The position numbers were made by a program, and so were the translations under genes. Source: CBDCUE01 sp965222515 (GTDB taxonomy: Bacteria; Pseudomonadota; Alphaproteobacteria; Rickettsiales; JABIRX01). Taken from it: DNA of 64,000 nucleotides. The stretch spans positions 55,591-119,590 of the forward strand of contig CBDCUE010000015.1 of assembly GCA_965222515.1 (NCBI GenBank). Reading direction: 5' to 3'. The notes beneath the pieces were generated by a model. That model saw nothing but the letters and a program-made list of their open reading frames with translations. It searched no databases and had not been told where the DNA came from. Positions 35,591 through 45,174 of this stretch are shown here, one piece after another (the first letter of the stretch is position 1; the number at the start of each line of letters is the position of its first letter).

Positions 35591-36115
35591 TTATTTCATT
35601 TGTTTGTCAAATATGTCTTGATACTTTTTTGTTTCACTCTTGTTGTTAAAATTAACCCAAGCATCTCCCTTGTTTTCCTGTCTGTCTATAGTTCTTCTTA
35701 CTCTATATATATTCTTATCTCCTAAGGTAAAAGATTTAATTTTCTTGCACCAATCACCATCTCCTTTTTGAGATTTTATTTGAACCTTATTCTTATACTC
35801 TCTTATAGCTGTTATAAATTTACTTTCTTCATTTCTCTGTTTATCACGATCATCTTTAAATCTATATATTATTTCTAATTGTGTGCCATTTCTTTTTAGA
35901 AATGCAATTGCCTTACTTACTACATTTTGATCAAATATTTCTTCTTTTATACCTCTAGCAAAAATACAAATTTTTTCCTGACTTATTTCAAATATTTTTT
36001 GATATATAAAAAATGCCGTAATAAAGTCATGATTTGGTATTTCTAAATTAGATTTTTGCTCTATACAAATTTCTACAACTTTTTTATACAAAGGATCTAT
36101 AGCATTTATTGACAT
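35591..36115 (-). CDS. 174-residue soluble protein of unknown function in RM operon 3
   Basis: I do not recognise a named family. The segment ICIFARGIKEEIFDQNVVSK followed by AIAFLKRNGTQLEIIYRF, and the ending FTLGDKNIYRVRRT...AWVNFNN...IFDKQM, have the alternating pattern of small phospholipase-D-like or CARF-like sensor folds, but no catalytic HxK motif is present. It has a 150-nt leader containing direct and inverted repeats, so it may have its own regulated promoter. It pairs with the two-helix gene 15 nt downstream. Confidence 0.5.
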   Translation of the reverse strand: MSINAIDPLYKKVVEICIEQKSNLEIPNHDFITAFFIYQKIFEISQEKICIFARGIKEEIFDQNVVSKAIAFLKRNGTQLEIIYRFKDDRDKQRNEESKFITAIREYKNKVQIKSQKGDGDWCKKIKSFTLGDKNIYRVRRTIDRQENKGDAWVNFNNKSETKKYQDIFDKQMK

Positions 36116-36211
36116 AGTTAATAATAAATTAAATCAAAACCATACTCTATGCCTAAACAGTGAAAACATGGTATATCACATAAAGTTACATACAGTAAAG
36201 TCATTGATATT

Positions 36212-36261
36212 GTTATATTGTAACATTTGTTGTTATTTTACAACATTTATTGTTATTTTTT
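36212..36261. promoter_or_regulatory. inverted and direct repeats between mod3 and its downstream gene pair
   Basis: Three overlapping elements lie here. GTTA-TATTG-TAAC is at 36212-36224 and TGTTGT-TATTTT-ACAACA at 36228-36245. Two 20-bp tandem repeats start AACATTT at 36222 and 36242. Their place upstream of the 174-residue gene suits an operator, though a role at the mod3 3' end is equally possible. Confidence 0.35.
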
Positions 36262-36265
36262 AATA

Positions 36266-38359
36266 TTATTCTATATTATTTTTATAAAACTCTTTATTCA
36301 ATTTTATATCTTCTTTAGAAAGATTGTATTTTTTATCTTCTATATCATCAAAATTCAAATAAAGCATATTTTTATCTAAAATTTCACATAAAAATCTTTT
36401 TTGTTCATTTAAACTTAAATTTTTAAAATCTGCTGTTTGTTCTAAAAATTCTTTTTCTTTAAATTGATAGGATAAAAAGCCATTTTTTTGTATATTTTCA
36501 TAAACTTCTAATAGCCCATCACTATTTTTAGCAAGCTCAATATTATTCATAAATTTTTGATTATATTCAGCTAATTCTAAATAAATAAAATCACCACCAC
36601 CTTGCCATTTAACAGATTTTGAAATCCCTCCTTGATCATATTCCATTGTTTCTAATAGCTCACCTTCTTTTTTTACCTTTTGTCCTATTACTTTTTTCAT
36701 TCTTTTTAAGGTTATATCTTCAATATAGTCCATTTGCTCAATACCTATATATTTTCTACCCATTTTATGAGCTACTGCACAAGTTGTTCCAGAACCTAGA
36801 AAAAAATCTAGAACTATGTCGGTGGGTTTAGTTGACATATTGATAATTCTTTCTAATAATTTTTCTGGTTTTTTACCACTTTTGAATTTTATACTACCTT
36901 CATTAGAAATTCCATCCCAAGATATATCCTCCCACAAAGAGCCAATAATAGTATTTTTTATAATGCTATCACTTTTAACTTCTGCAACATTTGTAAAAAA
37001 ATTTACCATTTCATTTTTATAATAAAATAATTCTGTTTTTTTATTTTTATTTTTTCCACTAATTGGCTTATATATTATTGAATATAAACCTCCATCTCTA
37101 TTTGTTGCATTAACCACTTTGTACCTAATAGAAGATTGGGCATCCTGTGTTCTAAATACTTTGTTAAAATATTTTAGATAAGATTTATATATGGTAAATT
37201 CTTCATTCTTAGATATGTTATTGATTGTATCAATAACATAATTTTCGTGTTTAAAAACATCAATATTTTCTCCTGTACCTAGCTTTATACTACCATATTT
37301 TATTTTATTACCTTTATTTTGAAAAACTTTATTATATTCATATATTTTTTTGTCTCTTTGTTTTTTTATTAATATATCTTCTAGATATTCTTGTTTATAT
37401 ATTTTTTTGAACCCTAAAAAATCTTTTTTAGAAAAAACTATAAGATTTTCATAATTCTTTTTTAGTTTTTTGTCTTCTCCACCTCCGCTTGCTCCAGCAC
37501 TAGATTTTGCCTTTATTGCTATATTACTTATAAAGCTTCCATCATCAAAAACCTCATCCATCAACACTTTCAAATAAGCCTGCTCATTATCATCACATTG
37601 CACAAAAATAACTCCATCATCACTTAGTAATTCTTTTGCAATCTCTAGCCTATTTTTTATAAAAGTAAGCCAAGTAGAATGATTAAAATTATCATTATAT
37701 TTAAAAGAATCATTCCCTGTATTATAAGGAGGATCTATATAAATTAATTTTACTTTTTTTCTATAAATAGATTTTAAACTATGAAGTGCTAAAAGATTAT
37801 TACCTTTAATTATTAAATTCTCTTTAGTTATATCTTTAATTTCAGTTAATTTTTTTTCACCATCTTTAGTATATTTTTTAAAATTAGTAAAAACTTTTTT
37901 ATCTAGTAATCTATCTATTTGTTCAGGTGCTAAAACCTCATTATAAAACACTTCATTTCTTTTATTATCTTCATCTTTTTGTCCACCCTGCAAAATACAA
38001 TCTTTATATGGCCAGATAAGTGATATTTCTTTGTTTTTCTTAAATAAATCTCTATCATTTAAAGAAAAACCTACATTTTGTGTATATTTTGTATAGCTAT
38101 CAGGTAAAAACTGTTGATGGTTAATAAAAAAATTAAATTTTTCTCTATCAAAAATGGTGACTTTCTCATCTTTTATTTTATAAATTTTAAAAAACAATTT
38201 TTTTAATTTATTATTAGAGAGTAATAGAGCAATCAATTTATCATCTAAATTATTACCACATTCAGTAATTTTATTTTTAAAAAAATGATTTTCTTTTTCT
38301 AAATAAAATCTTTCATCAGTTTTTAAAAGTTCTAATAATTCTTCTGTATATTGATACAT
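36266..38359 (-). CDS. mod: type III restriction-modification methyltransferase Mod, system 3
   Basis: 697-residue beta-class adenine methyltransferase of the long Mod subgroup. An N-terminal region contains FLPDSYTKYTQNVGF, DPPYNTGND is at residues 209-217, and FFLGSGTTCAVAHKMGRKYIGIE is near residue 520, followed by a C-terminal region specific to this subgroup (QGGGDFIYLELAEYN). The central recognition region has a short Ser/Gly-rich stretch (KSSAGASGGGEDKK) near residue 290. It is the first gene of operon 3. Confidence 0.93.
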   Translation of the reverse strand: MYQYTEELLELLKTDERFYLEKENHFFKNKITECGNNLDDKLIALLLSNNKLKKLFFKIYKIKDEKVTIFDREKFNFFINHQQFLPDSYTKYTQNVGFSLNDRDLFKKNKEISLIWPYKDCILQGGQKDEDNKRNEVFYNEVLAPEQIDRLLDKKVFTNFKKYTKDGEKKLTEIKDITKENLIIKGNNLLALHSLKSIYRKKVKLIYIDPPYNTGNDSFKYNDNFNHSTWLTFIKNRLEIAKELLSDDGVIFVQCDDNEQAYLKVLMDEVFDDGSFISNIAIKAKSSAGASGGGEDKKLKKNYENLIVFSKKDFLGFKKIYKQEYLEDILIKKQRDKKIYEYNKVFQNKGNKIKYGSIKLGTGENIDVFKHENYVIDTINNISKNEEFTIYKSYLKYFNKVFRTQDAQSSIRYKVVNATNRDGGLYSIIYKPISGKNKNKKTELFYYKNEMVNFFTNVAEVKSDSIIKNTIIGSLWEDISWDGISNEGSIKFKSGKKPEKLLERIINMSTKPTDIVLDFFLGSGTTCAVAHKMGRKYIGIEQMDYIEDITLKRMKKVIGQKVKKEGELLETMEYDQGGISKSVKWQGGGDFIYLELAEYNQKFMNNIELAKNSDGLLEVYENIQKNGFLSYQFKEKEFLEQTADFKNLSLNEQKRFLCEILDKNMLYLNFDDIEDKKYNLSKEDIKLNKEFYKNNIE

Positions 38360-38485
38360 TTTTATATATAAATATAATTTTTAATATCACTTATATTAAT
38401 AATAATATTTAAAAATACATCATATTTTTTCTAATAATAATTTAATAAGTGAAAATAGTGTAAATCTTTGTTTATTGTTTTTTGT

Positions 38486-39223
38486 TCATTCCTTACTTTT
38501 AACCAGCAATAAAGTTATTTCAAATAATAAATACATAGGTATGGCGATTGCTATTTGGGAGATTATGTCGGGAGGGGTGATGATTGCTCCGATGATGAAA
38601 AAAACTAGAAAAACATATTTTCTTTTGTTAGCCAAAGTCTTTTTGGAGATGATATTTGCTCTGATTAATATGGTTAAAACAATAGGTAATTGAAAAACTA
38701 TCCCAAAAGCGATGATGATTCTGATTGATAAAGATAGATATTCACTGATTTTTGCTTGCAATTCTATAGGCATTGAAGAATTTAGATTTTCAAAACTGAT
38801 AAAAAATTTCCAAGCTAAAGGGAACACAAAATAATAAGCAAAAAAACAACCTAAGTAAAAAAGAATTGGTGATAAAAATATCAAAATATTAAAAAATTTT
38901 TTTTCTTTTTTATAAAGAGCAGGACTGATAAACCTGTGCAAATGCCAGCTAATATAAGGAAAAATAATCAAAATCCCCAAAAAGAATGATAATCTAATAT
39001 AGCTAGAAAAAGCCTCGCTCAAACCTGTGTAAATCAATTTTCTTTGCAGATTTAACCTAGAAAAATTATCTGTTAAAGGAAATAATAATAAATTATAAAG
39101 TTCTTCTATATAAAAATAGCAAATTGAGAAAGAAATGATAAAAAACAAACTAATTAACATTAATCTATTTCTAAGTTCTATTATATGAGTGATAAAATTA
39201 TTCTTTTTTGCCATTATCTTCAT
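38486..39223 (-). CDS. tatC: twin-arginine translocase subunit TatC
   Basis: Core receptor of the Tat system that exports folded proteins with twin-Arg signals. The 245-residue product has the family N-terminus THIIELRNRLMLISLFFI, the Phe-x-x-Ala-Tyr-Phe region in the first periplasmic stretch, and six hydrophobic helices, ending at PDIISQIAIAIPMYLLFEI. The start is either this ATG or the one three codons later. Either way it overlaps tatB, so the pair is translationally coupled. Confidence 0.95.
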   Translation of the reverse strand: MKIMAKKNNFITHIIELRNRLMLISLFFIISFSICYFYIEELYNLLLFPLTDNFSRLNLQRKLIYTGLSEAFSSYIRLSFFLGILIIFPYISWHLHRFISPALYKKEKKFFNILIFLSPILFYLGCFFAYYFVFPLAWKFFISFENLNSSMPIELQAKISEYLSLSIRIIIAFGIVFQLPIVLTILIRANIISKKTLANKRKYVFLVFFIIGAIITPPDIISQIAIAIPMYLLFEITLLLVKSKE

Positions 39224-39524
39224 TAATATCTGTCATAACTTCAAAAACATCATAAGCAGGATACTCTTTGCCATCATCTCCCATAATAGTTTTTAACTCT
39301 TGCTCTGCTATTGCAACATCTTTTTTGAAATCTTCATCAATTTGCAAAATATTTGCTTCTTTTTTCAATTTATCCAATTCATCTATACCTGTTTGATAAG
39401 CATTTCTTATAATCTTATAAAATTTTTTTATTTGTGATAAAAGCTGAGAATATTCTTGAGGTTTTACTAATAAAATAGTAAAAAATATAATAATTAAGAA
39501 TTCTGTGATGGAAATGCCGAACAT
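39198..39524 (-). CDS. tatB: Sec-independent protein translocase TatB
   Basis: 108 residues: MFGISITEFLIIIFFTILLV forms the single N-terminal membrane helix, followed by an amphipathic helix (QEYSQLLSQIKKFYKIIRNA) and a charged, acidic tail. The MFGIS start and Glu in the helix favour TatB over TatA. It overlaps tatC by about 26 bp. No tatA is visible in the window. Confidence 0.88.
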   Translation of the reverse strand: MFGISITEFLIIIFFTILLVKPQEYSQLLSQIKKFYKIIRNAYQTGIDELDKLKKEANILQIDEDFKKDVAIAEQELKTIMGDDGKEYPAYDVFEVMTDINEDNGKKE

Positions 39525-39588
39525 TTTTTTAAAAAATCAAGTTTTTGCAACTCTATTCTAACAGAAAATTATAAAAAAGCAAAAAAAA

Positions 39589-40587
39589 ATGGAAATTAAG
39601 AAATATCAAATAAATTCTTTTTTAAAAGAGGTAAAGAAATATCAGGCAGGACTGATTTATGGGGTGGATGAAGGTATTGTTAAAGAATATAAAGACAATA
39701 TTATAAAGGAGATTTTGGGAGAGAATTATGATCCATTTTTATATACAGAATTAAGTGCAGAAAATTTCAAAAAAGAACCATATTTATTAAAAGAAGAGAT
39801 AGCAAATCTATGCTTGATTGAAGGAAGAAGATTAATTTTAGTAAGGAACACCAAGGGAGATAATAAAAAACTTATTGAAGAAATTTTGTCTCAACAAAAA
39901 ACTGATGTTTTTGTTTTATTTTTGTCTGATAATTTAGCAAAAACTTTAGCATTGGTAAAATATTTTGGCCAAGCAAAAAATCTTTTTACTATTCCTTGTT
40001 ATAATGATGAAATAGCAGATGTTATTCAATTAGTAAGAACAGAATTCAAGAATTATCAAATTGATAATGACACTATCAGTTACATAGCTCATAATATTTT
40101 TGGTAATAGAGACTTGATTAGAAATGAAATAGAAAAAATAAAATTATTTCAATTGAATAATAAAAATATTTTGCATAATGATGTAGTAGAATTACTATCT
40201 ACTCATAATGATGCAGATTTTCAAAAATTTGCAAATTTTGTTTTTGATAAAAACATAGCTCAAGCAACAAAAATTTTAGAAGAATTGCAAGGGCAAGGTT
40301 TTCCTGCTGTTACTTTAATTAGAGTTCTGATAAATTATTTGCAAAGAATTTCTCTAGTAAAGGATGCCTTAGAAAATAATCAAAGCTATGAACAAGCAAT
40401 TAGTAAATTGCAACCTCCATTATTTTTCAAACAAAAAGATATTTTTCAAAAACATTTTAATAATTTAAAAAAAAGGCAGGTAGAAAATTATTTAGTTGCT
40501 TTGTTTAAGGTAGAAAAAATGACTAAAAGCTATTCTGCTATTAATGAAGATATTTTGTTTAAATTTTTAATTTTAATGATGAGATGA
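39589..40587 (+). CDS. holA: DNA polymerase III delta subunit HolA
   Basis: Clamp-loader subunit that opens the beta clamp. The 332-residue protein has the typical N-terminal AAA-like fold (GLIYGVDEGIVKEY, later LILVRNTKGDNKKLIE) and the C-terminal collar domain (QGFPAVTLIRVLINYLQRIS). It is low in motif content, as the family is, but length and context agree. It overlaps rsmD by 4 bp (ATGA). Confidence 0.85.
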   Translation: MEIKKYQINSFLKEVKKYQAGLIYGVDEGIVKEYKDNIIKEILGENYDPFLYTELSAENFKKEPYLLKEEIANLCLIEGRRLILVRNTKGDNKKLIEEILSQQKTDVFVLFLSDNLAKTLALVKYFGQAKNLFTIPCYNDEIADVIQLVRTEFKNYQIDNDTISYIAHNIFGNRDLIRNEIEKIKLFQLNNKNILHNDVVELLSTHNDADFQKFANFVFDKNIAQATKILEELQGQGFPAVTLIRVLINYLQRISLVKDALENNQSYEQAISKLQPPLFFKQKDIFQKHFNNLKKRQVENYLVALFKVEKMTKSYSAINEDILFKFLILMMR

Positions 40588-41198
40588 TAATAAAATTTGG
40601 TATTTATCAAGGAAGAAAAATAAAAATCCCTTCAATTGAAACAACAAAGCCTACTAAAAGTAAAATCAGAGAAGCTCTTTTTAATATTTTGTTGCATAAT
40701 AATAAATTAGCTAAATATCGTTTTGATAAAAATGATATATCTTTTTTAGAGCTGTTTTCAGGTTCCGCAATAGTATCTTTTGAAGCTGTTTCATTAGGGG
40801 CAAAAAAAACTATTGCAATTGATAATAATTCAAGTTTAAGAAGATTTTTTTTAGTAAATAAATCTTTTATGGCAGAAAATACAGAATTTGATTTTGTTAA
40901 TTGTGATGCCACGAATTTACCAAAAAGAGAAGAGGGTTTTGCAGATATTTGTTTTATAGATCCACCATATTATAAAAATTTAGAAGAAAAAACTGTGCAA
41001 TCATTGTTAAAAAATAATTGGCTAAAAAATGACAGTTTAGTAATTATTGAAACAGCAAGAAAAATAGACCTTGCAGATAATTTAGCAAATTTAAAATTGC
41101 TTTTTTGCAAAAGATACGGTAGTTCTAAATTGTATTTTTATAAAAAAACAGAACTTATAAGCAACTGCTCCCCCTCAAGGGGGGAGCGATTGCTCTGA
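40584..41198 (+). CDS. rsmD: 16S rRNA (guanine966-N2)-methyltransferase RsmD
   Basis: Methylates G966 in the 30S subunit. The 204-residue protein starts with KFGIYQGRKIKIP and has PTKSKIREALFNIL, the AdoMet-binding FLELFSGSAIVSFEAVSLGA, and the catalytic DPPY in CFIDPPYYKN. The final residues (PSRGERLL) are encoded by the stem of the intrinsic terminator, so the stop lies within the hairpin. It is translationally coupled to holA. Confidence 0.93.
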   Translation: MIIKFGIYQGRKIKIPSIETTKPTKSKIREALFNILLHNNKLAKYRFDKNDISFLELFSGSAIVSFEAVSLGAKKTIAIDNNSSLRRFFLVNKSFMAENTEFDFVNCDATNLPKREEGFADICFIDPPYYKNLEEKTVQSLLKNNWLKNDSLVIIETARKIDLADNLANLKLLFCKRYGSSKLYFYKKTELISNCSPSRGERLL

Positions 41199-41207
41199 GC
41201 TTTTTTT
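41161..41207 (+). terminator. intrinsic terminator of holA-rsmD
   Basis: GCAA..GCTCCCCC (41161-41174) pairs with GGGGGAGC..TTGC (41180-41193) around a short loop, with a T7 run at 41201-41207. It is the most GC-rich stem in this AT-rich window and overlaps the last codons of rsmD. Confidence 0.85.
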
Positions 41208-41272
41208 CTATTACGGCATGGGTTGCAAGTGGGGGAATAATTAATAATTAACTAGATAAAACTACACAAAAA

Positions 41273-43504
41273 ATGAAAAATAAACCACAAAAACTTTTTT
41301 TCTTAAACAATAATTTTATTAGTTTCTTATTTTTAGCTAGTTTTATAATTATATTAGCTAGTATCTCAACTTACCATCCCTTAGACCCATCATATAATTA
41401 TATTGTAGATGAAAAGATAAATAATCTATTAGGTATTTATGGTGCTTATTTATCTAGTTTTTTATTAAATTATTTTGGCTTAGGGGTATTTTTGATATTG
41501 TCTTTTTTGCTTTCTTGTAGTTATCACTATAAAAAGAATGAAAAAATCAATTATTTTTCTATTAAATTATTTAACTTTTTAATAGCTTTTTTGTCTTTCA
41601 GTTTTGTTATTTCTATATTTGAATCGGCACATCATTGGCCCTTTCATTCTTATAGTGGTTTTTTAGGAGGATATTTAAAATATAATTTTTATCAAAATAG
41701 TAATTATTATTATATATATGTAATAATTTCTGTGATTTTAACTTTATTTTGTTTTTGTATTTCTCATAATGTTGAACCATATAATGCGAGTAGAGAATTT
41801 TCTAAAATATTAAAATATCTAGTTAAGAAAAAAGGAGAAATTCTAAAAAAAATTATAATTGTTTTTTTAAATTTTTTAAAATATCTATTTGTTTTATTCA
41901 AAAAGAAGGTTTTTAAACAAAGAATTAAAGATGTAGATCCATCATTTTTGAAAAAAAGCAAAAAAATTCATAAAATGTCTGTTGATATTATACCGAAAGT
42001 AAAAAATGATGATGATTATGTTTTACCTAGTTTGTCTATCTTAAAAGAGGTTAAAAATCAAAAAGTTAGTGTTTCTAAAGAAAAATTAAAAAATAATGCT
42101 AATAATTTACATAAAGCCTTGGAAGATTTTGGCATATCTGGTAAGATTTTAAAAGTTCGTCCCGGTCCAGTAGTTACTTTATATGAATTAGAACCAGCAG
42201 CAGGCATTAAATCGTCAAGAATAATTGGTTTAGCAGATGATATAGCAAGATCTGTTAGTGCTATATCTGCTAGAATTGCGGTAATAGCTGGAAAAAATGC
42301 CTTAGGTATTGAGATGCCTAATGAAAATAGAGAAATCGTGTCATTTAAAGAATTACTTGAATCAGATGAATATCAAAATAATAATCTTCATATCCCTTTA
42401 GTGTTAGGAAAGGATATTTCAGGAGAACCAGTTTTGGCAGATTTGGCAAAAATGCCCCATTTAATGGTTGCAGGAACCACAGGTTCAGGAAAATCAGTTG
42501 CAATAAACACTATGATTTTATCTATTGTCTATAAATTAACACCTAATGAGTGTAAATTTATTATGATAGATCCTAAAATGTTGGAATTATCAGTTTATCA
42601 AGATATACCTCATTTATTATCACCCGTGGTGACAGATCCTAAAAAAGCAGTTCAATCGCTTAGATGGGCAGTGCAGGAAATGGAAAATCGTTATCGTTTG
42701 ATGTCTGCTGTTGGAGTTAGAAATGTGCTTGGTTACAATGAAATTATCAAGAAAGCTCAAGAAGAAAATAGAATTTTAAATAGGCAAGTTCAAACAGAAT
42801 TTGATGAGAAAACAGGACAACCTATTTTTGCAGAAGTAGAAATACCATTAGATCCAATACCATATATTGTGATTATCATTGATGAAATGGCTGATCTAAT
42901 GTTGGTAGCAGGAAAAGAAATTGAAGGTTATGTGCAAAGATTAGCACAAATGGCAAGAGCAGCAGGAATACATTTAGTATTAGCCACTCAAAGGCCATCA
43001 GTTGATGTAATTACGGGAGTAATAAAAGCAAATTTTCCTACTAGAATATCTTTTCAAGTAACTTCAAAAATTGACTCAAGAACAATTTTAGGAGAGCAAG
43101 GAGCAGAACAGCTTTTGGGTATGGGAGATATGTTATATATGCATGGAGGCAGTAAAATAACTAGAGTCCACGGCCCATTTTGTAGTGATCAAGAGGTGGT
43201 AAACATCACCACATTCTTAAAAAAACAAGCAAAACCTGAATATATAGATGATATTATTAAAGATACAGAAGAAAGTGATAATACAGAGGGTGGTAAACCT
43301 TCTGATACAAAAAAACCTGAAGATTTATACAATCAAGCAGTACAAATTGTGTTAAGAGACAAAAAAATCTCAATCAGTTATATTCAAAGGCAACTAAGAA
43401 TAGGCTATAATAAAGCAGCTGATATTGTTGATAAAATGGAGCAAGAAAAAGTTGTCTCACCTCCTAATTCTGTAGGAAAAAGAGAGATTTTGCTGGATAA
43501 TTAA
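41273..43504 (+). CDS. ftsK: DNA translocase FtsK
   Basis: Septal DNA pump that segregates chromosome termini and activates XerCD at dif. The 743-residue protein has four hydrophobic helices in the first 180 residues and a short linker. The motor domain carries Walker A in AGTTGSGKS (about residues 400-408) and Walker B in PYIVIIIDEMADLM. The C-terminal winged-helix gamma domain includes ISYIQRQLRIGYNKAADIV, which reads KOPS sequences. The linker is short compared with enterobacterial FtsK, as is usual in alphaproteobacteria. Confidence 0.97.
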   Translation: MKNKPQKLFFLNNNFISFLFLASFIIILASISTYHPLDPSYNYIVDEKINNLLGIYGAYLSSFLLNYFGLGVFLILSFLLSCSYHYKKNEKINYFSIKLFNFLIAFLSFSFVISIFESAHHWPFHSYSGFLGGYLKYNFYQNSNYYYIYVIISVILTLFCFCISHNVEPYNASREFSKILKYLVKKKGEILKKIIIVFLNFLKYLFVLFKKKVFKQRIKDVDPSFLKKSKKIHKMSVDIIPKVKNDDDYVLPSLSILKEVKNQKVSVSKEKLKNNANNLHKALEDFGISGKILKVRPGPVVTLYELEPAAGIKSSRIIGLADDIARSVSAISARIAVIAGKNALGIEMPNENREIVSFKELLESDEYQNNNLHIPLVLGKDISGEPVLADLAKMPHLMVAGTTGSGKSVAINTMILSIVYKLTPNECKFIMIDPKMLELSVYQDIPHLLSPVVTDPKKAVQSLRWAVQEMENRYRLMSAVGVRNVLGYNEIIKKAQEENRILNRQVQTEFDEKTGQPIFAEVEIPLDPIPYIVIIIDEMADLMLVAGKEIEGYVQRLAQMARAAGIHLVLATQRPSVDVITGVIKANFPTRISFQVTSKIDSRTILGEQGAEQLLGMGDMLYMHGGSKITRVHGPFCSDQEVVNITTFLKKQAKPEYIDDIIKDTEESDNTEGGKPSDTKKPEDLYNQAVQIVLRDKKISISYIQRQLRIGYNKAADIVDKMEQEKVVSPPNSVGKREILLDN

Positions 43505-43509
43505 TAGTA

Positions 43510-44301
43510 TTATTTCTTACAAGTTTTTGCAATGGTTATGATAGTAAAAATACTGATTGCTATAACAATTATAGAAGGACCTGATGGTAGTTGGTAATTA
43601 TGGGCAAATAGAATTCCTAAAATGACTGAAATAATACTAATAATCACGGCAAATACGGACATTTGTAAGGGAGATTTTGCTAAATATCTAGCACAAGCTG
43701 GAGGAACTATTAGCATAGAAGTAATTAAAAATATTCCTACAATTTTTACAGTAACGCTCACTGTTATCGCTATTAGAAAAACAAATAATAATTGATGTTT
43801 AAAATAGCTAATATTATATGATTCCGCCAAATCTCTACTGATGGTTATTAATAATAATTTATGCCATTTTGTCCATATTAAGAAATATATAATCAGCAAA
43901 ACAATATATATATAATATATTTCTTTTAGCTTTAGCACAAAAATATCTCCAAATAGAAAATGATGTAGCTCAAAATCTTCTCCTTTATCTACAAAACTCA
44001 TCAAAATTAATCCTATGGCCAAGCCACCATGAGCTAATATACCTAGCAGATTATCGGTTTCTAATATTTTTTTGCTTTGTAAGTAGCTAAGTAATATAGC
44101 GAATAAAATTGCAGTTAGCAAAATGCTTATATGTATATCTATATTGATTAAAAAACCAACAGCTACTCCCAATAAAGCAGAGTGGGACAAGGAATCTCCA
44201 AAATAAGACATTTTTTTCCAAATAACGAATGAACCTAAAACTCCTGTAATAAAGCTTAAACCTATGCCTGCAAATAAGGCTTTTATAATGATTTCATCCA
44301 T
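43510..44301 (-). CDS. znuB: zinc ABC transporter permease ZnuB
   Basis: Inner-membrane permease of the high-affinity Zn importer, ABC-3 family. About 263 residues with eight or so helices and family blocks SYFGDSLSHSALLGVA and LTTSMLIVPPACARYL-like sequence (TSMLIVPPACARYLAKSP). The frame extends to 44358, but I chose the ATG at 44301 (MDEIIIKALFAGIG) because the extension is the antisense of the znuC His-rich tail and lacks homology. It overlaps znuC by 8 bp. Confidence 0.92.
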   Translation of the reverse strand: MDEIIIKALFAGIGLSFITGVLGSFVIWKKMSYFGDSLSHSALLGVAVGFLINIDIHISILLTAILFAILLSYLQSKKILETDNLLGILAHGGLAIGLILMSFVDKGEDFELHHFLFGDIFVLKLKEIYYIYIVLLIIYFLIWTKWHKLLLITISRDLAESYNISYFKHQLLFVFLIAITVSVTVKIVGIFLITSMLIVPPACARYLAKSPLQMSVFAVIISIISVILGILFAHNYQLPSGPSIIVIAISIFTIITIAKTCKK

Positions 44302-45022
44302 GATGGTGATTGTGATAATGATTATAAATAGAAACCAACTTATCCATATTATTGCCAAAAATTGAAATAAATTTAGGGTCTTTTGCTACATCTTTTGGCT
44401 TTCCTTGACAACAAATATGATGATATAGGCAAATAACTTTTTTAGTAGAGGACATAACCATATGTAAATCATGAGAAATCATCAAAATGGTTTTTTTTTC
44501 TTTTTGATAAATATCATTAATTAATTGATATAATTCTAATTGTGCAGAAATATCCAAATTTTGAGCAGGTTCGTCCAAGATCAATAAATCAGGGTTTTTT
44601 AACAATGATTTTGCTAATAAAACTTTTTGCATTTCTCCTTGAGATAACACGGTTATTTGTTTGCTTAATAAAGATTCTATTTTTAATTTTTTAACTATAT
44701 TGTCCAAAAAGTTTGAGGCTATTGTTTCTTGTAATTTAAGAAAATATAAAACATTGATGGGCATATTAATAGATAAGGATATTTGTTGAGGAACATATCC
44801 TATGGTAAGATTTTTTTGTTTTTTTAATGTGCCGTTAGTTTGCTTTAAAATTCCTAAAATTATTTTCAATAAAGTACTTTTACCAGAGCCATTAGGCCCT
44901 ACAATAGTAATAAAGTCGTTTTTTCTTATTTCAAAAGAGATATTTTGTAAAATATGCTTTTTATCGGCAGTAAAATTTAGGTTTTTTAAGGAAATTAAAG
45001 CTGTGCTTTTTGTCATAATCAT
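44294..45022 (-). CDS. znuC: zinc ABC transporter ATP-binding protein ZnuC
   Basis: ATPase of the Zn importer: Walker A GPNGSGKST, signature LSQGEMQKVLLAKSL, Walker B LLILDEPAQNLD and switch His in MISHDLHMV. The C-terminal YNHYHNHHHG is a His-rich metal-binding tail characteristic of zinc transporters, which supports zinc over manganese. The start could be this ATG or the next one two codons later. No znuA binding protein lies in the window. Confidence 0.93.
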   Translation of the reverse strand: MIMTKSTALISLKNLNFTADKKHILQNISFEIRKNDFITIVGPNGSGKSTLLKIILGILKQTNGTLKKQKNLTIGYVPQQISLSINMPINVLYFLKLQETIASNFLDNIVKKLKIESLLSKQITVLSQGEMQKVLLAKSLLKNPDLLILDEPAQNLDISAQLELYQLINDIYQKEKKTILMISHDLHMVMSSTKKVICLYHHICCQGKPKDVAKDPKFISIFGNNMDKLVSIYNHYHNHHHG

Positions 45023-45096
45023 TTAAAAAAATCTTTGTCAAAATATAATAAAATAGGATTTTTCTGTGTTTTTCTAATTTTATTATTTATTTATGG

Positions 45097-45125
45097 TTGT
45101 ATTTAATACCATTTTATGATATAAT
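45097..45125 (+). promoter_or_regulatory. probable promoter of the 180-residue unknown gene
   Basis: TATAAT (45120-45125) preceded at exactly 17 bp by TTGTAT (45097-45102). The -10 is perfect and the -35 is weak. It lies 50 nt before the ATG at 45175. Confidence 0.5.
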
Positions 45126-45174
45126 GCAACTTCTCAATAGAGAACTTTAGTTATTTTACAAAAAATATATATTT

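Noticed and set aside
44302..44358. Longer start for ZnuB
   Set aside because: The additional residues are read from the opposite-frame sequence of the znuC His-rich end, and the family N-terminus fits the ATG at 44301.
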